Shown piece after piece: positions 44,906 to 54,339 of a DNA stretch of 64,000 bases. Position numbers and translations under genes: made by a program. The DNA is from Marinimicrobium sp050113635 (lineage in GTDB: Bacteria > Pseudomonadota > Gammaproteobacteria > Pseudomonadales > Cellvibrionaceae). The notes under the pieces are model-generated. The model worked only from the letters and a program-made list of their open reading frames with translations. It was not told the origin of the DNA and ran no database searches. Where the stretch lies: assembly GCF_050113635.1 (NCBI RefSeq), contig NZ_JBNJLT010000005.1, positions 1 through 64,000 of the forward strand, written 5' to 3'. Positions within the stretch are counted from its first letter, which is position 1. Each line of letters starts with the position of its first letter.

Positions 44906-46840
44906 CTACCTGGCGGCCCGGGCCGCCTGCTGTCGGCCGTAGACCCACAGCACCACGGCTAATACCACCGCTATGGCCTGAGCCACCGCGCCCTGAACCG
45001 TTGGGAAGAAACCCAGCCATTCCACGCTTGGCAATGGCAGATAGCGGGCGTTGAGCCAGCCCGCCTCCTGAAGCGCCGCGATGCCCTTGCCGAGAAGAAT
45101 GATCGACAGAACCAGTAGCACCAGACTGGTGGCCTTGAAAAACACCCCTAAAGGCAGGCGCATTCCCAGGCGGAAAATCAGCACACAGACCACAACCAGG
45201 GCGAGTACGGCGGTGAACATGCCGTAGAAGAGGTACGGTGCGGCGGTGGCACCGACCTGACTCCACAGGGCCTGATAGAACAGTATGGTCTCGAACATCT
45301 CCCGGTACACGGAAATAAACGAAACGACCGCCAAGGCCCAGCCGGTGCCCCCGTCCAACGCATTGTCCACTTTGCCTTTCAAGTGACTTAACCAGCGCTG
45401 GTTTTGACTGTTGCTGTGCATCCAGAAACCGACATAGAAGAGAATGAATGCCGCGGTCAGACCGGCGACACCCTCGGTCAGCTCTCGTGTTGCCCCGCTG
45501 AGGGTAATCAGTTGTGAGGCCACATACCACGTGGCCACCCCGGCGATCAGCGCCAGAATCCAGCCACCGTGGATTTGTCGACGGGCGGTGGTGGCGTGGG
45601 CTTTACGCGTAAAGGTGAGCAGGGCGGCGACGATCAACAGTGCTTCAAGCCCCTCGCGAAATAAAATAAAGAAGCTGGCTGAGAAGGTAGCGGCCGCACC
45701 CAGGCTGTCGCCGTCGAGACGGTTTGCCGCCGCACGCAAGTGGCTTCTGGCCTCGGTAATACGGTCACTGACTTCATCTGCCGAACGCTCGCGTTCAATG
45801 GCTTCACGCACGGCCATAAAATGCCGCTCGGTTTCGCGCATCATATCGGCATCCACGGCCGCCAGCTGCTGCTCAATCAATTCAAAGCCATCCAGGTAGG
45901 CCGACAGCGCGGCGGTCCGGGCGTCTTTCAGACGACCTTCACGGTAAGCGAGATCCGCCTCGGCCAGGCGGGCCTCGCTGAGTTCGATAAAGCGGTTCTG
46001 GCTGAACAGAGCCTCGGGTTGCGTGCGCAGATACCCGACCGCGTCAAACGCCGCTTCGTTGATGTCATCACGAACATCCTCCGGCGCTTTGGCGATCACC
46101 GCCTCCAATGGTAGCTGGGTTTTTAATCCCGGCATGGTTTCCAGAGCCTGTCGACCCCGTGTGACCATGTCGGGAGTAACGGCGAGACTCCCGACGTAGA
46201 AGGCGAGGCTCCAGCGCTCTTTTTCGCTCAGCGTGTTGTCAAAAGCCGCCATACCGGTGCCGTCCACGCCACCGGTAATTGTGGTGAACAATCCCAGCAG
46301 GGAGCGACCGGCATAGCGCTCCAGCTCTTGAAAATTGGTGGGTGCCGGTTCAAGTGTGCCAGATGCCGGGCCGTCGCCTCGGCCTTCCGCTCCATGGCAG
46401 GCCGCGCAGTGTGTCTGGTAAAGCGCAGGGGCATTCTTGAGGTCGGGCGCGCTCTGGGGCAGGACCGGAATGCCATAAACCTCAACCAGGGTGCCGCGAA
46501 TGGCCTGGGCCAGTGACTTGATTCGGGTTCCTGGTGCCTTCTCTGTCACGGCGGCCTGTAATTGGCGGGCTTGTTCCAGTAATAGTTCCCGGCCATCCAC
46601 CGCTTCCAGCTCGCCGATGCCTTCGTGCAGCAGCCGGGAAAATTCGCTCATTTCGTCATATTCTTCCTGACTGATAATCTCCCCATCCTGAACGGCATTC
46701 ACGTAATCCGCGCCAATGTATTCCACCAACTGCACCAGGGCGGTTTGTGAACTGGCGTGTACGGAAGCGGGCAGCATCAATGCGAACAACAGGCCGAACA
46801 GAACAAAGGCGGTGGGCAGTCGCCGAGAGAAAAGAGCCAT
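44906..46840 (-). CDS. FTR1-family iron permease with fused cytochrome c domain
   Basis: 644 aa from ATG 46840, which gives a proper signal peptide (MALFSRR... to about VHAS). The periplasmic N-terminal half includes a c-type heme site CAACH (about 137-141) with a distal Met region, then helical segments; the C-terminal half has seven hydrophobic helices with two REGLE-type motifs, FREGLEALL and YREMFETIL, that bind Fe3+. Probably high-affinity iron uptake coupled to Fe2+ oxidation by the heme domain (inferred). A Fur-box-like site lies just upstream. Confidence 0.9.
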   Translation of the reverse strand: MALFSRRLPTAFVLFGLLFALMLPASVHASSQTALVQLVEYIGADYVNAVQDGEIISQEEYDEMSEFSRLLHEGIGELEAVDGRELLLEQARQLQAAVTEKAPGTRIKSLAQAIRGTLVEVYGIPVLPQSAPDLKNAPALYQTHCAACHGAEGRGDGPASGTLEPAPTNFQELERYAGRSLLGLFTTITGGVDGTGMAAFDNTLSEKERWSLAFYVGSLAVTPDMVTRGRQALETMPGLKTQLPLEAVIAKAPEDVRDDINEAAFDAVGYLRTQPEALFSQNRFIELSEARLAEADLAYREGRLKDARTAALSAYLDGFELIEQQLAAVDADMMRETERHFMAVREAIERERSADEVSDRITEARSHLRAAANRLDGDSLGAAATFSASFFILFREGLEALLIVAALLTFTRKAHATTARRQIHGGWILALIAGVATWYVASQLITLSGATRELTEGVAGLTAAFILFYVGFWMHSNSQNQRWLSHLKGKVDNALDGGTGWALAVVSFISVYREMFETILFYQALWSQVGATAAPYLFYGMFTAVLALVVVCVLIFRLGMRLPLGVFFKATSLVLLVLSIILLGKGIAALQEAGWLNARYLPLPSVEWLGFFPTVQGAVAQAIAVVLAVVLWVYGRQQAARAAR

Positions 46841-46866
46841 GCGATGGGGCCTTACTACAGGAGAAA

Positions 46867-46885
46867 ACAAATTATTCTCATTTAT
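46867..46885 (-). promoter_or_regulatory. Fur-box-like site upstream of FTR1 gene
   Basis: The minus strand reads ATAAATGAGAATAATTTGT; aligned to the 19-bp Fur consensus it matches about 11 positions, including the ATGAnAAT core. It lies 27-45 bp before the FTR1 start. Confidence 0.55.
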
Positions 46886-47005
46886 GGTCGCGCTATCGCC
46901 CGGGAATGTCAAAGTATTCTTTGGGTTTTGTGTCGGCGCGGCTGGCGCCTGGTGGCGCTCGCGGGTAAGGTATGAGGTTTGTGTGTGCTGCCGCGCCGAG
47001 GCCCA

Positions 47006-47977
47006 ATGCGATCATCCACTCTTATTTCCGCCTGGTTTGACCGATGGGCCTCCCGTCGCGCACCGCGAGCCGCAAAAGTGCGCCTGCGTCACCGTGCCAT
47101 CTACGTCCTGCCAACCTGGCAGGGTGCGGGGTTTCTGGTGGTGATTGCGTTACTCTGGGTTCTCGGCACCAACTACAACAATAATCTGGTGTTGGCGACT
47201 GCATTTTTGTTGTTCAGCTTGATGACCGTTTCTATTGTGCCGGCTTTTCGCAATCTGTCCGGTTTGGGGCTTTCAGTGGTGCGCAGTCACGCCGCCTTCG
47301 CCGGAGAGCACGTTGAGTTCGAGGTGCTGGTGGAGGCAGCGCCCAGAACCGCTCATGAGGCGTTGCGGTTGTACTGGGATAAGGATTTGCCGTTGACCGT
47401 TGATATTCCGACCGGGGGCGAGCATCAGTTGAGGTTGGCGCACCGGGCCCGTTATCGCGGCTGGCTCGTTCCGGGGCGGTTGAGGGTGGACAGCGTCTAC
47501 CCGCTTGGGTTTTTCCGGGTATGGTCCTGGGTATACCCGCAAGCCGAGGCTCTGATCTACCCGGCGCCCCGGACGGGAGAAACGCCACCGCAGAGTTATG
47601 CCAACCCCGAAGAGGGGCAGCGCTTGTCCGACGATAATCAAGAGGAATTTCAGGGGTTTCGCCGTTATCAGGAGGGGGCGCCCCTGGCGCACGTGGCCTG
47701 GAAAGTGCTGGCCCGGGAACGCGGTCTGTTTTTGAAGGACTTTCGGGGTTATCAAAGCGAGCAGGTCTGGCTCGACTGGGAGGCTCTGGCAGGGCTGGAC
47801 CAGGAGAGCCGTCTGAGCCGTCTCTGTTTCTGGGCCGTAGAGTACGGTAAGACTCGCGCCGAGTATGGCCTGCGACTTCCTGGATTGACGTTGCCGCCCG
47901 GCCGGGGTGTGGGCCACCAGACGGATGTGTTGCGTGCGCTGGCGCAGTTTGGCTTACCGGGGCGCCAGCATGGCTGA
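47006..47977 (+). CDS. DUF58 domain protein
   Basis: 323 aa from ATG 47006 (an in-frame TTG at 46979 is less likely). Two membrane helices at about 40-80, then a von Willebrand-like DUF58 core with GEHVEFEVLVE, YRGWLVPGRLRV and the DUF58 signature around FRRYQEGAPLAHVAWK. Partner of MoxR. Overlaps the transglutaminase gene by 8 bp. Confidence 0.88.
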   Translation: MRSSTLISAWFDRWASRRAPRAAKVRLRHRAIYVLPTWQGAGFLVVIALLWVLGTNYNNNLVLATAFLLFSLMTVSIVPAFRNLSGLGLSVVRSHAAFAGEHVEFEVLVEAAPRTAHEALRLYWDKDLPLTVDIPTGGEHQLRLAHRARYRGWLVPGRLRVDSVYPLGFFRVWSWVYPQAEALIYPAPRTGETPPQSYANPEEGQRLSDDNQEEFQGFRRYQEGAPLAHVAWKVLARERGLFLKDFRGYQSEQVWLDWEALAGLDQESRLSRLCFWAVEYGKTRAEYGLRLPGLTLPPGRGVGHQTDVLRALAQFGLPGRQHG

Positions 47978-50039
47978 AGCAGAACGAGTTCCTCGCAGCA
48001 GCCTGGCGTGGCTGCTGGCCACTCAGGCCGTCATTTTGGTGCCACATTCTACCCATGCGCCCTGGTGGCTTTGGCTGGGCTGGTTGTGGGTCGTTCTGTG
48101 GCGGTGGCAAATTTTTCGGGGTGCCTGGAGTTTTCCGACTCTGCCTGTGCGACTGTTGCTGATGAGCGGTTTTGCCGCCGGACTGGTGGCGAGCTACGGC
48201 GGACGCCTGGACATGAGTGCGATGATTGGCCTGCTACTGGCCGGTTTCATTCTGAAACTCCTTGAGCTGCGCCGCAAACGAGATCTGTTGGTCACCATCT
48301 ACCTGGGATATTTTGTAGCCGCTACGCAGTTTCTATTCCACTCCGGCCCGCTGGGTGCCCTGTACGGCCTGATATCGCTGGCGTGTTTGACGGCCACGCT
48401 GGCGGCCGCTCACCAGTCTGAGCGCAGGAATGGCTGGGCAACGGGAGCACGGCGCGCCGTGCCGCTGTTGCTGCAGGCGATTCCCTTGATGCTGGTCTTG
48501 TTTCTGCTGGTCCCTCGCACGGGCGCGCTGTGGTCTGTCCCTGATGATGAGCGAGCTGGTGTGACCGGCTTGAGTGATTCCATGTCGCCGGGTGATGTCA
48601 GTACGCTGGCCCAATCCAATGCCCTGGCATTCCGGGTGACCTTTGAAAGCCCGGCACCACCGCCGACTGACCGTTACTGGCGGGGGCTGGTGTTCTCCGA
48701 GTTTGATGGTCGTCGTTGGCAACCGGGCTATTGGCAGGAAGATGCCAGGGCGTTGATGTGGCGTGAGGAGGAGGCGCAAACCTGGCAGAGCAGCGCATTG
48801 AAGCTTCAAAGTGAGCCCCTTCGTTATGAGGTGATGCTTGAACCGACGCGCCAGCCCTGGCTGTTTGCGCTCGGTGCACCGGTTCAGTGGCAAACAGAGG
48901 CAGGTCTGTCGGAGGATCTGCGTTTACAGCGTAGAGAGCCAGTGATGCGACGAGTGTCCTATGAGGTCACCTCGGTGACAGATTACCGGTTCAAGCCGAA
49001 TGCACTGACTGAGCTTGAGCGGCGCCGTGAGTTACAGTTGCCCGATCACGGTAATCCCCGCACCCGAGAGACAGCCCGGCGTTGGGCGGAAGAATCCGCC
49101 TCGGCGCAAACGTTGATTCAGCGACTGATGGGGTTCTACCGCGAGCGGTTTCGCTACACGCTACGCCCTGGAACCCTCGGCGAGCACAGTGTGGATGAGT
49201 TTTTATGGCAGACCCAAGCCGGTTTTTGCGAGCATTTTGCCAGCAGTACAGTCTTTTTTCTGCGAGCCGCTGGCATCCCGGCCCGCGTAGTGGTCGGCTA
49301 TCTCGGGGCAACCCAGAGCCCGGTCGAGGATTACTGGACAGTACGCCAACGGGACGCGCATGCCTGGGCTGAAGTCTGGCTCGAAGGGCAGGGCTGGGTC
49401 CGGCTGGATCCCACCGAAGCCGTGGCTCCCGAGCGTATCGAGCAGGGCCTGGATCTGTCACTGGACACGGCCGATGCGGAGTTGCTGGATCGGGGGCTGG
49501 GTCGCAACTTGCCGTTCGTGGCGCAGCTTCAGTTGCGCTGGGAAGCCATGAATTACCAGTGGCATCGCTGGGTACTGAGTTATGACCGCAGCGCGCAACG
49601 TCACTTTCTTCAAGAATGGCTGGGCGGTCTGCAGTTGTGGCGGATTGCGGCCGTTATCCTGGTTAGTGGGGCGCTGTTCGTGGGCGTTTTGTTGCTTTTC
49701 ATGTTCTGGCGCACTCGAGCAACCTATCGCTACCCGGCGGATCGTCAGCTCGCGCGCCTGGATCGTAAGCTGGCAAAGGCGGGGTGGGAGCGTGAACGGG
49801 GGGAAACCCTGTCGGCCATGGCGCGCCGTGTGAGTCCGGAGGAACCAGCCCTGTCAGTGTCGTTGGCGCACATTGCCGCTCTTTACGATTACCTCAGTTA
49901 TGGGGAAGCCAGTCAGAGTTCCGCTGGCACGGCTCTCGCTCGTAACGCTCAGGCATCGCTTCGTTCGGCGATTGCTCAGTTACGAGTGCCTCTGCGTTCT
50001 TCGCCTGTTTCCAGTGCAGCGCACCAAGGCTCCGCATAA
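47970..50039 (+). CDS. tgpA: TgpA-type membrane transglutaminase-like protein
   Basis: 689 aa. DUF3488 N-terminal region with five or six membrane helices (to about 195), then a periplasmic transglutaminase core: Cys in GFCEHFASSTVFFLRAAGIP, His in DAHAWAEVWLEG and Asp in WVRLDPTEA, all present. One C-terminal helix (about 555-578) and a cytoplasmic DUF4129 tail follow. TgpA is essential in P. aeruginosa; its reaction is unresolved. Confidence 0.9.
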   Translation: MAEAERVPRSSLAWLLATQAVILVPHSTHAPWWLWLGWLWVVLWRWQIFRGAWSFPTLPVRLLLMSGFAAGLVASYGGRLDMSAMIGLLLAGFILKLLELRRKRDLLVTIYLGYFVAATQFLFHSGPLGALYGLISLACLTATLAAAHQSERRNGWATGARRAVPLLLQAIPLMLVLFLLVPRTGALWSVPDDERAGVTGLSDSMSPGDVSTLAQSNALAFRVTFESPAPPPTDRYWRGLVFSEFDGRRWQPGYWQEDARALMWREEEAQTWQSSALKLQSEPLRYEVMLEPTRQPWLFALGAPVQWQTEAGLSEDLRLQRREPVMRRVSYEVTSVTDYRFKPNALTELERRRELQLPDHGNPRTRETARRWAEESASAQTLIQRLMGFYRERFRYTLRPGTLGEHSVDEFLWQTQAGFCEHFASSTVFFLRAAGIPARVVVGYLGATQSPVEDYWTVRQRDAHAWAEVWLEGQGWVRLDPTEAVAPERIEQGLDLSLDTADAELLDRGLGRNLPFVAQLQLRWEAMNYQWHRWVLSYDRSAQRHFLQEWLGGLQLWRIAAVILVSGALFVGVLLLFMFWRTRATYRYPADRQLARLDRKLAKAGWERERGETLSAMARRVSPEEPALSVSLAHIAALYDYLSYGEASQSSAGTALARNAQASLRSAIAQLRVPLRSSPVSSAAHQGSA

Positions 50040-50056
50040 AAACTGTGCGTCTGCGA

Positions 50057-50860
50057 CTATAAATTTCCCCGAAAAGCAATCAGCGCGGCAGTCACCGCGA
50101 CATTCAGCGATTCCACACCATTGTGCATTGGAATATACACACTCGCGTTGCATTGATCGGCGACCGCTCGCGATACGCCTTCGGACTCATTTCCCAACAC
50201 GTAAACAGAGCGCCGGTTGGAGGCGAGTTGCTGGAGCGAGGTGGTTGAGTGGGAGGATAAACCGCAGACAGTGGCGTTTAGCTCGCGAAGCGTGGACAAC
50301 GCTTCAGGCAGGTTATCGCAACGCACAATCGGCGCGCGAAACACCGTGCCCGCACTGGCTTTAATAACCAGAGAGTCTATTTGTGCGCCGCCTTTGCGGG
50401 GCAGTAATATACCATCGAGTCCGCCCGCACAGGCTGAACGGATAATCATCCCCAGGTTTTGTGGATTGGTAATTCGGTCCAAGGCAAGCAACCGAAAAGA
50501 CGCCGGGGGCGAGCGCAGGAACTGTTCCAGAGTTTGATACCCCTGGCACTGCAAATCCGCCGCAACGCCCTGGTCTTGTTTGCCGTTTTTTGAAATGCGG
50601 GACAGACTTTTGCGGTCGTGGTACTGAATCTCGGCCCCTTGCTGTCGAGCAATCGCAATGATCTCATCCAGCACTTTTGCCGGTTTATTGCTCTCCGCCA
50701 GGTGCAGGCGAAACAGACGGGCGGCCGGGTTTTGTAGCGCTTCTCTGACGGGGTTGCGACCATAGACGGTGAGCAGTGTGTCGAAAAATCGCTTTTTCTC
50801 CCGATAGTGCTCCGAGTCCGTTTGGCTGGGGGCGCGGGGGTTTGAATCGTTGTGGGTCAT
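50057..50860 (-). CDS. TrmH/SpoU-family RNA 2'-O-methyltransferase
   Basis: 267 aa from ATG 50860 (an in-frame upstream start adds 34 non-conserved residues). An N-terminal L30e-like substrate-binding domain (about 30-105, VYGRNPVREAL) is followed by the knotted SPOUT domain with motifs NPQNLGMIIRSA, GNESEGVS and IPMHNGVESLNV. RlmB (23S G2251) is the closest named type, but YgiB-like/TrmH relatives cannot be excluded. Confidence 0.87.
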   Translation of the reverse strand: MTHNDSNPRAPSQTDSEHYREKKRFFDTLLTVYGRNPVREALQNPAARLFRLHLAESNKPAKVLDEIIAIARQQGAEIQYHDRKSLSRISKNGKQDQGVAADLQCQGYQTLEQFLRSPPASFRLLALDRITNPQNLGMIIRSACAGGLDGILLPRKGGAQIDSLVIKASAGTVFRAPIVRCDNLPEALSTLRELNATVCGLSSHSTTSLQQLASNRRSVYVLGNESEGVSRAVADQCNASVYIPMHNGVESLNVAVTAALIAFRGNL

Positions 50861-50915
50861 AAACAGTCGGAAACCGAGTGAAGGGCAGGGCGGGTGCACG
50901 ACGTGCAGCGCCGCA

Positions 50916-51698
50916 TTATACGGATGGGTGGCTGCCGTGTCGGCAAATCTCCAGATAGGCACGCACCGCAGCAGGCAGCCCCATCCGCAACGCGTCCACT
51001 GTCAGAGCATGACCAATGGAGACCTCATCAATACCGGGAATGTGCAGGAACGCTTCCAGATTGTCGAGGTTGAGATCGTGACCGGCGTTCACGCCTAGTC
51101 CAATGTCCCGGGCGTGAGCAGCGGCGCAGCGGTATTGCTCCAGTAGCGCGGCTAACTCTGAGTTATGGGCCTTGTGCGCTTCCGCGTAGGGACCGGTGTA
51201 GAGCTCAATGCGGTCAGCGCCCACCGAGGCGGCCAGATCAATTTGCCGAATGTCAGGGTCCATAAACAGGCTGACGCGACAGCCCAATTCGTGCAATTCA
51301 TCAATGATCGGGCGCAACGCTTCACCGCTGCGGGTAAGATCGAAACCGTGATCCGACGTCAACTGCTCGTTGCTGTCCGGCACCAGCGTGCATTGGTCGG
51401 GTCGGGTCTCCCGAACCAGCGCCATAAACCCGGGGTAGTCGCCGAGGGCATCGGCGTTCGGATTGCCCTCGATATTGAACTCGATCCCCTTTAGCGGCCG
51501 CACCAGGTCGGCCAGTGCGCGAACGTCACTCGGGCGAATGTGGCGCTGATCGGGGCGCGGGTGTACGGTCAGACCGTCGGCACCGGCATCGAGGCACATC
51601 TGCCCATGAGCCACCACGTCGGGAAAATTGCCTTCGCGGGAGTTGCGAATCAGCGCGATCTTGTTCAGGTTGACGCTCAGTTTTGTGGTTTTGCTCAT
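50916..51698 (-). CDS. pdxJ: pyridoxine 5'-phosphate synthase PdxJ
   Basis: 260 aa from ATG 51698. TIM-barrel enzyme closing the pyridine ring from 1-deoxyxylulose 5-phosphate and 3-amino-2-oxopropyl phosphate. LSVNLNKIALIRNSR, DGLTVHPRPDQRHI and GVNAGHDLN motifs are intact. Not in the usual era-recO-pdxJ-acpS cluster. Its KIALIRNSR variant is the one seen in a subset of proteobacteria and cyanobacteria. Confidence 0.94.
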   Translation of the reverse strand: MSKTTKLSVNLNKIALIRNSREGNFPDVVAHGQMCLDAGADGLTVHPRPDQRHIRPSDVRALADLVRPLKGIEFNIEGNPNADALGDYPGFMALVRETRPDQCTLVPDSNEQLTSDHGFDLTRSGEALRPIIDELHELGCRVSLFMDPDIRQIDLAASVGADRIELYTGPYAEAHKAHNSELAALLEQYRCAAAHARDIGLGVNAGHDLNLDNLEAFLHIPGIDEVSIGHALTVDALRMGLPAAVRAYLEICRHGSHPSV

Positions 51699-51732
51699 GG
51701 GGCCTGCTTCTCTTGTTGCGGCGGTCGCGGCG

Positions 51733-52326
51733 TCAGTGGGCGTCGGTTGACTCATCCGTTACGCGCTGGGCGGTCAGTACGCGAATCGGCGTATTGGGGG
51801 CATTAGGGTACTGTTCGTAGTTGCCCTGCGGTGCCTCCACAATCGTAATGATCGTCTCGTAACCATCAATCACCCGCCCGAAAACGGTATAGCCGGGCTG
51901 CTCCTCGGTGCCATCAAGGCTGCCGTTGTGACTCAGGTTGATGTAAAACTGAGACGTGGCACTGTCCGGTTCGCTGAATCGCGCCATGGCCAGTGTCATC
52001 GGTGTGTTGCTCAATCCGTTATCAGACTCGTTCGCCACCGGGTCGCGGGTTTCCTTTCGTGTGAAATCGTAAGTCAGTCCTCCGCCTTGCACCACGAAAC
52101 CCGGGATGACACGGTGGAAAATGGTGCCGTTGTAAAATCCTTCATCCACATACTGCAAAAAATTGGCAACGGTCTGAGGGGCTGCCTGCGCAAACAGCTC
52201 CAGCAAAATGTCCCCCTCATCGGTGGTGAGCTTGACCACCGGGCGGTCGCCTTCATCGGCGGCCAGTACAGATGGGACCGCACTGGCGGTCAGACAGAAA
52301 AGCAGGGCAACAGTGGCTTTTATCAC
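51733..52326 (-). CDS. periplasmic cyclophilin-type peptidyl-prolyl isomerase
   Basis: 197 aa, GTG start with gaggag 6-7 nt upstream. Signal peptide to about VLA|ADEG; cyclophilin domain with FYNGTIFHRVIPGFVVQGG containing the catalytic Arg. PpiA-like chaperone for periplasmic proteins. Confidence 0.92.
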   Translation of the reverse strand: MIKATVALLFCLTASAVPSVLAADEGDRPVVKLTTDEGDILLELFAQAAPQTVANFLQYVDEGFYNGTIFHRVIPGFVVQGGGLTYDFTRKETRDPVANESDNGLSNTPMTLAMARFSEPDSATSQFYINLSHNGSLDGTEEQPGYTVFGRVIDGYETIITIVEAPQGNYEQYPNAPNTPIRVLTAQRVTDESTDAH

Positions 52327-52373
52327 GCCATTCTCCTCAAGGCCGTGTGTTATCGCGAGCGACTATTTTTATC

Positions 52374-53063
52374 TTATCGCCATTCTGATTGCCGGCGGCG
52401 TTTGCCGATGGCCTGCAAGATCAGCGAGAGAATCACGCCCATGATCAGAATGCCGCCGCCGAATATCCAGTCCTGGTAGCGCCGGTCTTTTTTCAGGCGC
52501 TCATTATCAGCTTGAATGACATCGTAGCGCGTTTGCAGCATCTGGTAGTTTTCGCTGAGCTCCTGGTGTTGCTCATGCAGGCTGACCGCATCGCTCGAAA
52601 GAGACTCCAGTTCCTCGTGTTCGGCCTGCAAGTCATCGTAGCGCGTTTGCAGTTCGGCCAGGCTTTGCGCCAGTTCTTCGGAGCGCGCTTCAGCGGTGTC
52701 CACCCGATCCACCAGAGCCTGCCGCTCGCCGGAGACGTTGGCCGCGCGCCGTTGGGCCGCCTCCAGACGCAATGAGGCGGTGGGCTCGCTCATCAGAAAC
52801 TGGCTGCGCACCCAGCCCTCTTCGCCTCCCGGGGTGCGTACGAGGCTCCAGTCCTCACCATCATCGCTTTGATCTTCCCGCACTAATTCCAGGGCGGTGC
52901 CACTGGGCAGGCCTCGATGCACGATTCGGTATTGGTTTCCCATGCCGCTGCGCAAAGGCACGTATAGCACGTCCGACACGTAGCGGTCCTGTGCGCTGGC
53001 GGTGACGCTCAGCATGGGCATGGACAGGACGATGAGGCAGAGACTGATCAGAAACTTGTTCAC
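52374..53063 (-). CDS. TIGR04211-family SH3-domain membrane protein
   Basis: 229-230 aa, GTG start at 53063, chosen because it begins directly at the signal peptide. SH3b domain (about 25-90, SDVLYVPLRSG), a long coiled coil (about 95-185) and a C-terminal membrane helix followed by a basic tail. E. coli YgiM is the nearest known relative. Function unknown. Confidence 0.85.
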   Translation of the reverse strand: MNKFLISLCLIVLSMPMLSVTASAQDRYVSDVLYVPLRSGMGNQYRIVHRGLPSGTALELVREDQSDDGEDWSLVRTPGGEEGWVRSQFLMSEPTASLRLEAAQRRAANVSGERQALVDRVDTAEARSEELAQSLAELQTRYDDLQAEHEELESLSSDAVSLHEQHQELSENYQMLQTRYDVIQADNERLKKDRRYQDWIFGGGILIMGVILSLILQAIGKRRRQSEWR

Positions 53064-53162
53064 GCGGTTACCTGTTGTCGCTGAAATAATGGATGTAAAC
53101 CACCAATTGTACGCCAATTGGAGCGTTGGCCCAGTGGTCTGGGCCACAAAATCGAGAGCGCT

Positions 53163-53462
53163 TTAGGGGAGTACTCGCTTGAAAGGTTTAACTTGCACCT
53201 GAGCGTACACGCCGGCGGCCACATACGGATCGTCATCGGCCCAGCGTTGCGCCTCGTCGAGAGAGGCGAACTCGGCCACCACCAGGCTGCCAGTGAAACC
53301 GGCCGCACCGGGATCCTGGGCATCGGTGGCCGGGTGTGGACCCGCCAGCAGCAGTCGGCCCTGATCTTTCAGCGCGTTCAGGCGTGCGAGATGATCCGCA
53401 CGCGCGCCCTTGCGCTTTTCCAGGCTATTGGGAACATCTTCACTCATAATGGCGTAAAACAT
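53163..53462 (-). CDS. YciI-family protein
   Basis: 99 aa ferredoxin-like fold with the family's DxGRLLLAGPHP-type segment and the Ser-Leu-Asp-Glu-Ala run (FASLDEAQRWADDDPY), where the His-Asp dyad of the family lies. Role unknown; relatives are weak enzymes of ring-dehalogenation or stress response. Confidence 0.9.
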   Translation of the reverse strand: MFYAIMSEDVPNSLEKRKGARADHLARLNALKDQGRLLLAGPHPATDAQDPGAAGFTGSLVVAEFASLDEAQRWADDDPYVAAGVYAQVQVKPFKRVLP

Positions 53463-53495
53463 GAAAGCGGTCTCCAGTTGGGTTCTGGCTTCAGT

Positions 53496-54230
53496 TTAAT
53501 TCGGGCTGCCGTCGTTGATGACATCTTCCAGCGTTAATTGAGTCAGGTGACGAATGCGACGGAACAGATAAAACAGCGCCAGCATCATCACCAGCATGGC
53601 CGGGACGGCAATCACGGGAAAGCTCAGTGCGGTCATTTTGCCCAGCTCTTCGTTAAAGGCCACAGTACCCGGAGGGCTTTGCAGAATGACCTTGGCCAGA
53701 ATGTAATTGAGCAGGGAAGACAGGAAAAAAGAGCCGGCAATCAAATAGGACGCCGTTTGCAGCGTTTTTTCAAAGGCGAGCTCGTTGTCGTGCTCGCGCA
53801 GCGCGCTGGAGACTTTATCGACTTTGAGAACCTTGTCGTTATACAGGAAGGTGCGTACCAGCGGATAACGGGTTTTCAGCGAAACGAGCGTGGCAATCCC
53901 GATCAGTCCAGGAATGGCTGCCTCCTTGATCGCGATATATTGAGGATCCAGTTCCAGCAGGCTGATGCCACCGGTTAACAGGATGCTGAAAAAACCCAGG
54001 GCGGAGAACACGTTGAACTGGCGGCGAACCAGAAAATCCCGGGCCCCGTAGATCAGCGGGAAGGCCAGGGCGACCACAATGCCCCATTTAATGCCCAGGT
54101 GCTCTTCGCCGCTGAACTTGGTGAGAATGAGGGTGGGGACCACAATATTGAGCAGGAGGTTGGCCAGCAGGCTCTCCCGTTTGGGGTTGGGGCCCACCTG
54201 TGTGGACTTGTCACTCACGCTGTCGGTCAT
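53496..54230 (-). CDS. VC0807-family membrane protein
   Basis: 244 aa, six hydrophobic helices. Resembles VC0807/intracellular-septation-like proteins (LLLNIVVPTLILTKF, GARDFLVRRQFNVFSALGFF). No catalytic motif seen. 33 bp upstream of the YciI gene and likely cotranscribed. Confidence 0.8.
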   Translation of the reverse strand: MTDSVSDKSTQVGPNPKRESLLANLLLNIVVPTLILTKFSGEEHLGIKWGIVVALAFPLIYGARDFLVRRQFNVFSALGFFSILLTGGISLLELDPQYIAIKEAAIPGLIGIATLVSLKTRYPLVRTFLYNDKVLKVDKVSSALREHDNELAFEKTLQTASYLIAGSFFLSSLLNYILAKVILQSPPGTVAFNEELGKMTALSFPVIAVPAMLVMMLALFYLFRRIRHLTQLTLEDVINDGSPN

Positions 54231-54339
54231 CGGGACCTCAAATGGCTGGTTGTCGGAACGTTAATTTGCACACAAAGTCGTTGGTATGTCGGCCTGCGCG
54301 ATGGCTCCGGAGCCAGCAGACGTGCCATAATGTCCTTAT

